DNA of 64,000 bases from Cavenderia fasciculata (taxonomy: Eukaryota > Evosea > Eumycetozoa > Acytosteliales > Cavenderiaceae): positions 372,001-436,000 of the forward strand of contig NW_004457624.1 of NCBI RefSeq assembly GCF_000203815.1, in the 5' to 3' direction. The position numbers and the translations under genes are program-made. Shown in pieces: positions 59,291 to 64,000 of this stretch (position 1 is the stretch's first letter; every line of letters starts with the position of its first letter). The notes below the pieces were generated by a model, which saw only the letters and a program-made list of their open reading frames with translations, searched no databases and had not been told where the DNA came from.

Positions 59291-59620
59291 ACACACACTA
59301 AATAAAATTAGGTATATGATCCCAACTCTGATTGCTATTTCTTCATATGGGTTATTCCCATGAAAATAATTGCATATGTGTGAAAGTCAAACAAATGTGC
59401 TGAAAAACTTCGTGGATGACTTTTGTAGTGTTGCCCCAGCACTATCTGATCTTATCTCCCATTGTTATTTCCATATATTTGGGTTATCCGTGGTTATTAT
59501 CTATGTTAAGTACTCTCAGCTATTTGTTCATTTGAAATGAACCAATCTATCCCCTCTTGGTTGGTTAGTATCAATCATCAATGGTCCATACAACACAAGT
59601 TAAAAGTTCAACAACAATTA
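59291..59620. other. Spacer between tandem ComC-like copies B and C
   Basis: About 330 bases. It contains the B terminator region and C promoter. An in-frame ATG at 59537 would lengthen the C leader, but the ATG at 59621 matches the signal-peptide start of copies A and B better. Confidence 0.45.
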
Positions 59621-62600
59621 ATGAATACTAGTAATAATAATAGTAGTAGTAACCAGTTTCGAGTGTTGACTATATTGACACTATTACTTTGTTGTCATTA
59701 TCATATTTCATTATCGAATTCACAACAAGTCCTTCCAGATGATGAACGTATGTACAATATTCTATTCATACAATCTATCAATAGAAAATAGATAGATTAG
59801 CTAGATTGATACATCCATTTTAAACTAAATGCTACCATTGATTATTCACTCATCTAATAATATCTTAGTTGCATCAGCTATATTTCTAATTCGGTATGTA
59901 TGGCATCATAATATTATTTAAAGAGTCTCACTAGTGAGGGTTATTAATCACTCTACTACTATTTTCCCTTTATTGTTATTGTTGTTGTATTTAATAGACA
60001 ATATGGAATACCAAAACCAGAGAATCAGTCTCTATGTGAATCATATTCTGGATCAAAAATGGGTGCAAGATTTGTTTGTGATAGCAGCAACACGTTTGAT
60101 GAAAAATATCATATTGTTGAAATGTATGAGAGAGAAAAGAGATAATATTATAATTTGGCTTCTTTTTTGGAAAAGAATATAATTATTAACCTTTAATTAT
60201 TGAATCAAGTACTTTCACTTTAACAGGTATTCCATCTGGAAACCCCCCTTCTTTGGCCAAGTCATTCACAATGCCTGCTTTGCAATATATCGAATTACGG
60301 AGTGAAGAAGTTGCCAATCGGTCAATCAATATCTTAGAGTTGCTCAAATCTGTTAAAAGTTTGAATAGAATTATATTACAAGGGGATAGATCGATAAGCT
60401 ACATTCCAGGCGATTTTAATAATTTTCCTAATCTTACCTCGTTTTCATTATTCTACGACAATAATCCTTTCGTCATACCTCATGCCTTTTTAAACAACTC
60501 TATCAGCCTTCGATCGATCACTGTTACGTTCTCAATTTTATCGATTACCATTGACGACTCTCTCTACTTTCCTTCTCTCATTGATTATTATTTTCAATCA
60601 AATTGTACCGCTGGATCACACCATATCAATATAACAGCTAAATCATTTCCAAACCTTGAGAGATTGTAAGTTTTCATTTCATTCAATAATTGAAAGAATA
60701 TTGACTAATCATTGTTTAAAGTCTGGTTTTCGTTCTCTCAAGATCAAATATCACTGTCCATTTGAATAAAGATGTTATCAAGTTATGGAAAATGTAAGTA
60801 TTTAAAATAAAATTGTGTTTTAAATTGGTTTTATTAATTTGATTTGGTAAACAGATACTGCGTCGTGACCTCGGAACTTGACTCTGAATGCCACTTAAGA
60901 ATAGGATATCCATCCAGTATAGAATCATTGTAAGTTAAATAGATAAATAGTATGTACACGAATTAGCATTTCATTAGTATTCACTAGTTGTTGATTTATA
61001 CCCAAAAAGGAGTATCAATGGACCCCAATCAACAGTATTCCCAACCCCTATTTCTAGTGCAGTTTCTTTGTATCCAAAGCTAATAGATTTATCAATGAAA
61101 GATATGGGACTTACCTCTTTTTCATTTATCCAGGCTCCTCAACGATTAAAAGATCTGTAAATTATAATAATAATAAACATATCGATTGATACTAATTTAT
61201 TCCCTTTTTTCACTTTGAAAGATATTTAGATAATAATAACATACAAAATTTCTCAACAAATTTACCAAACACTTTAAGAACCTTGTCTATTTCTAATAAC
61301 CTCAACTTTAATGGTGCCATTACTGATTCATTCTGTGGAATAACTAGTTTGAGAATCGGTAGTACTGCAATTTCATCACTTCCATCATGTGTTTGGTGTT
61401 ACAAAGGTACATCCAGATATGATGTAATAACAGATTTACAGGCTCCACCCAATTTCCAATGTCCCGGTATTTATCCACAAAGTATTTAATCAATTGATGT
61501 GCTTGTAATACTAACTCATTTCTACCTTATTTTAAAGTCACCATTAATAACAAAGATAATCTTTTAGTTACCAATAACAATATCGCTACTATTAAAGGTA
61601 TTTATAATAATCAAATATGTGAAACAAATCGAAAGGCGAGTATATCACTCATTTAATATAATTATATTTTTGATAATAGGTAACAACATCGGATATGGAT
61701 CTTATGAATCAAATTATACTCTCAACCCAACAATATCAAACCAAGAATTATCATTCAAATATACACAAGCAACACCAATACCAGAGATTCCAACTCTAGT
61801 CACAATCAATTTAACTCCACATAAAGTACAGATGATGATTGTCAAGGATGATATTAATATTGGTGAACCAACTATTTTACAAATCAACCAAAACAACATC
61901 ATTATCAAGTTTAATTTAGATTATAATCCATATTTTAATCACACAATAACCATTGATAATAGTATTGCTTGTACCAATGTAACAAATATTTACCCCTCTC
62001 AATTTGAATGTACAACACCTCTTCTATCGAGTGGAGATCATCAATTAATAGTTTCAAACTCTTACATACAATCACAAGTCCCATTCACCATAAATTCACA
62101 GTATCTCTGTCAACAATCAACCAATAATTGTTATGGAAATGGAAAATGTACTATTGATGGTATATGTATATGTAATAGTAAATTATTTTATAATAATTGT
62201 TCAAAACGTATGTATTATATAATTTTTATCTATATGTATGATTCAATATCACTAATTAATTTTTAGCATATCCAATTATTAGTTCAGGAAATTATAATTC
62301 AACAAACAACAAACATGTTGAATTGAATGGTGATTTTGGCCCTTCAATATCCAACCATTCAAATGTATCAGTCAGCATTAACAATTCAATCAGCTGCGTT
62401 GTTGAATCACTTTCACAATTCCAAATCAATTGTACAATCGATCAACAACCATCATTTGGATTGGCTTCTGTTCAACTTCAATTGAATAATGATTTAAATA
62501 CAACTGCAAGAAATATATTATATCTTCAATCACCACCATCACAACCTTCGCCATCACCAATATCAAAATTAGAATGTGAAAAGAATACATCTAATTGTTA

Positions 62601-63781
62601 TGGCCATGGATATTGTGATGATAGTGGCAAATGTAAATGTCAACATGGTTATAGTGGTATTGATAATTGTTTGGCCAAATGTATGTATAAATTAAATATT
62701 TATTTAATCTTATTTATTAATTATCAATTTTTTAGACATTGACGCAATAATCATACCAAATACAACAGATCCAACAGTATCATTTGACATTGAAGGAACT
62801 GATTTTCTATTTGAATTATTTTCCATCCAAGAATTGAATTTCGATAAGAATATTACGAAAGAATTATTTATATCCAATTACACTTGGAATGTCAATAAAA
62901 CAACCACCAATAATCACACTACTAATGTCAACTATCAATTGAATACTTTATCCTCCCCATCATCATTCAACAATTATTCAACATACCAACCAGCCCAAGT
63001 TCTATCAACTATATCATTCTCTACACAACCAAGAACAGTTGAATTTGGAGGACAACAACTTTTGTTACATGCCAACTCTATCAAACTACAAGTCAATATC
63101 AGCAAGTGGCAATTTTCATCAAATTTATCAACACTTCGAGTTGTATTCAAAACATTGATCAATAATAATCAATCGATTGAATATGATTGCACAGACAAAG
63201 ATATCTCAACACTCAGTTTTGATTCATTATCATAGTTACAATATCTCAGAGTAGTCAAAGATGATATCCAATTCAACGGTCGATTCATTGATGTTGCATT
63301 GTCTGATGGAAGACCAACCTATTCACCAACCCAACTATTGCCATCAACTCGAATCAATGATGAACAATCAATTGCAATGATTGGAATTGGATTCCCTCAA
63401 TGTCAAGAGTGTGTACTAGATCCAGATTTTGCAGCATTGGTTATCAATCCAGACGGCTATGGTAAATGCGATTCAATAGGATTCGGTAAATGGAAAATCA
63501 TTGTAATTGCAGTTTGTGTATCACTTGTAATGATCACAACTGTATTGGTGATTGTCATTGCTTTTAAAAAGGCTGTTCAATTGAAATTTGCAAAGAGATT
63601 AAACAAGAGTTTTACAAATCTAAGTTACAGTTTAAATAATCTAAGCAACAGTTTTCATAATCTAAACAGAATTTTAAATCAAAGTGATACAAAAATAAGC
63701 ACTCAACAAGAACAAGAAATCAACACTAATTCAATCCAAAACAAAATATCAGATTGGGTAAAGAAGAAAGCTCACAAATAA
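59621..63781 (+). pseudogene. ComC-like receptor, copy C, with one in-frame stop
   Basis: Twelve exons with exact GT-AG fits: 59621-59747, 59869-59893, 59998-60123, 60210-60665, 60722-60793, 60855-60929, 61010-61156, 61222-61466, 61538-61597, 61680-62207, 62267-62680 and 62736-63781. Domains run signal peptide, leucine-rich region, TIG, EGF (CYGNGKCTIDGICIC), second TIG, EGF (CYGHGYCDDSGKCKC), ComC-type domain, membrane segment and basic tail (NKISDWVKKKAHK). In the last exon the codon at 63233 is TAG, where copy B has TCT (Ser). All other exons are in frame. The stop gives a protein of about 924 residues lacking membrane segment and tail, so it could be secreted, a pseudogene in its first stage of decay, or a sequencing error. 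Confidence 0.75.
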
Positions 63782-64000
63782 ATAATTAACTAAAACTAAG
63801 TTTACATTGAAAAATAAATAAATAAATAACCATTTATTGATCAATTAGTTAAAAAAGGATTGGGGGTTTTAAAATGTTATAAGGGGATCCCTTCAAGTTG
63901 AGGGATTTGAAAACTCTTTTTTGGTGCCAAAAGAATTAAAGTAGTACTATTGGCATTTTAAAATGATTGCGATTTCTATTTACATTATTCTAGAATGAAC
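63782..64000. other. 3' flank of ComC-like copy C
   Basis: AT-rich sequence after the stop codon, ending at the window edge. Nothing further recognised. Confidence 0.4.

Noticed and set aside
1-64000. Retroelements, DIRS/TRE elements, DNA transposons, CRISPR arrays
   Set aside because: No reverse transcriptase, integrase, recombinase or transposase motif, no long terminal repeats and no regularly spaced repeats were seen.

Overview
The window comes from a dictyostelid social amoeba (cellular slime mould). The evidence is: short AT-rich GT-AG introns, mostly about 60 to 150 bases; coding sequence that is richer in GC than the introns and spacers; runs of Asn, Gln, Thr and Ser codons; and a gene set typical of the group. 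That set includes severin, a diaphanous-type formin, an FNIP-repeat protein, a dictomallein-type M66 protease, ComC-like EGF/TIG membrane proteins and a large type I polyketide synthase. Coding regions look less extremely AT-rich than in Dictyostelium discoideum, so another dictyostelid lineage is more likely. I cannot name the species.

Layout. 1-3.2 kb: two divergent kinase-like genes, the first running off the left edge. 3.2-15.6 kb: an ankyrin-type protein, a secreted M66 metalloprotease, a TPR-SET protein, maspardin and an FNIP/F-box-like protein. 15.7-19.8 kb: ComC-like receptor copy A on the minus strand. 20.4-30.0 kb: severin and a four-exon polyketide synthase of about 2334 residues, with an 80-bp perfect inverted repeat upstream. 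31.4-42.3 kb: IST1, a kinase-NTPase-TPR protein, a GH18 chitobiase, a second kinase-NTPase protein and a secreted EGF-like protein. 42.4-53.7 kb: two cytoskeletal/signalling giants, a RhoGAP-like/RasGEF fusion and a formin. 55.2-63.8 kb: two tandem ComC-like copies, B and C, on the plus strand.

The most interesting system is a family of four genes (left edge, 1.2 kb, 32.9 kb, 39.1 kb) that begin with a protein kinase or pseudokinase domain. In the three complete members this is followed by a STAND/NB-ARC-like P-loop ATPase, and in one by TPR repeats. A phase-0 intron just before kinase helix F is shared by all four, and a second phase-2 intron by two, which argues for common descent. The layout resembles NLR-type sensors with a kinase in the effector position; an immune or self-recognition role is inference only.

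The second theme is the ComC-like trio. Copies A and C share an almost identical block of about 470 bp that includes an intron, although they lie 40 kb apart in opposite orientation; B and C share their 3' ends. Each copy carries its own lesion or oddity. This pattern fits ongoing gene conversion and decay.

I saw no tRNA, rRNA, CRISPR array, retroelement or DNA transposon. Several spacers contain short open stretches with protein-like composition that look like gene relics.
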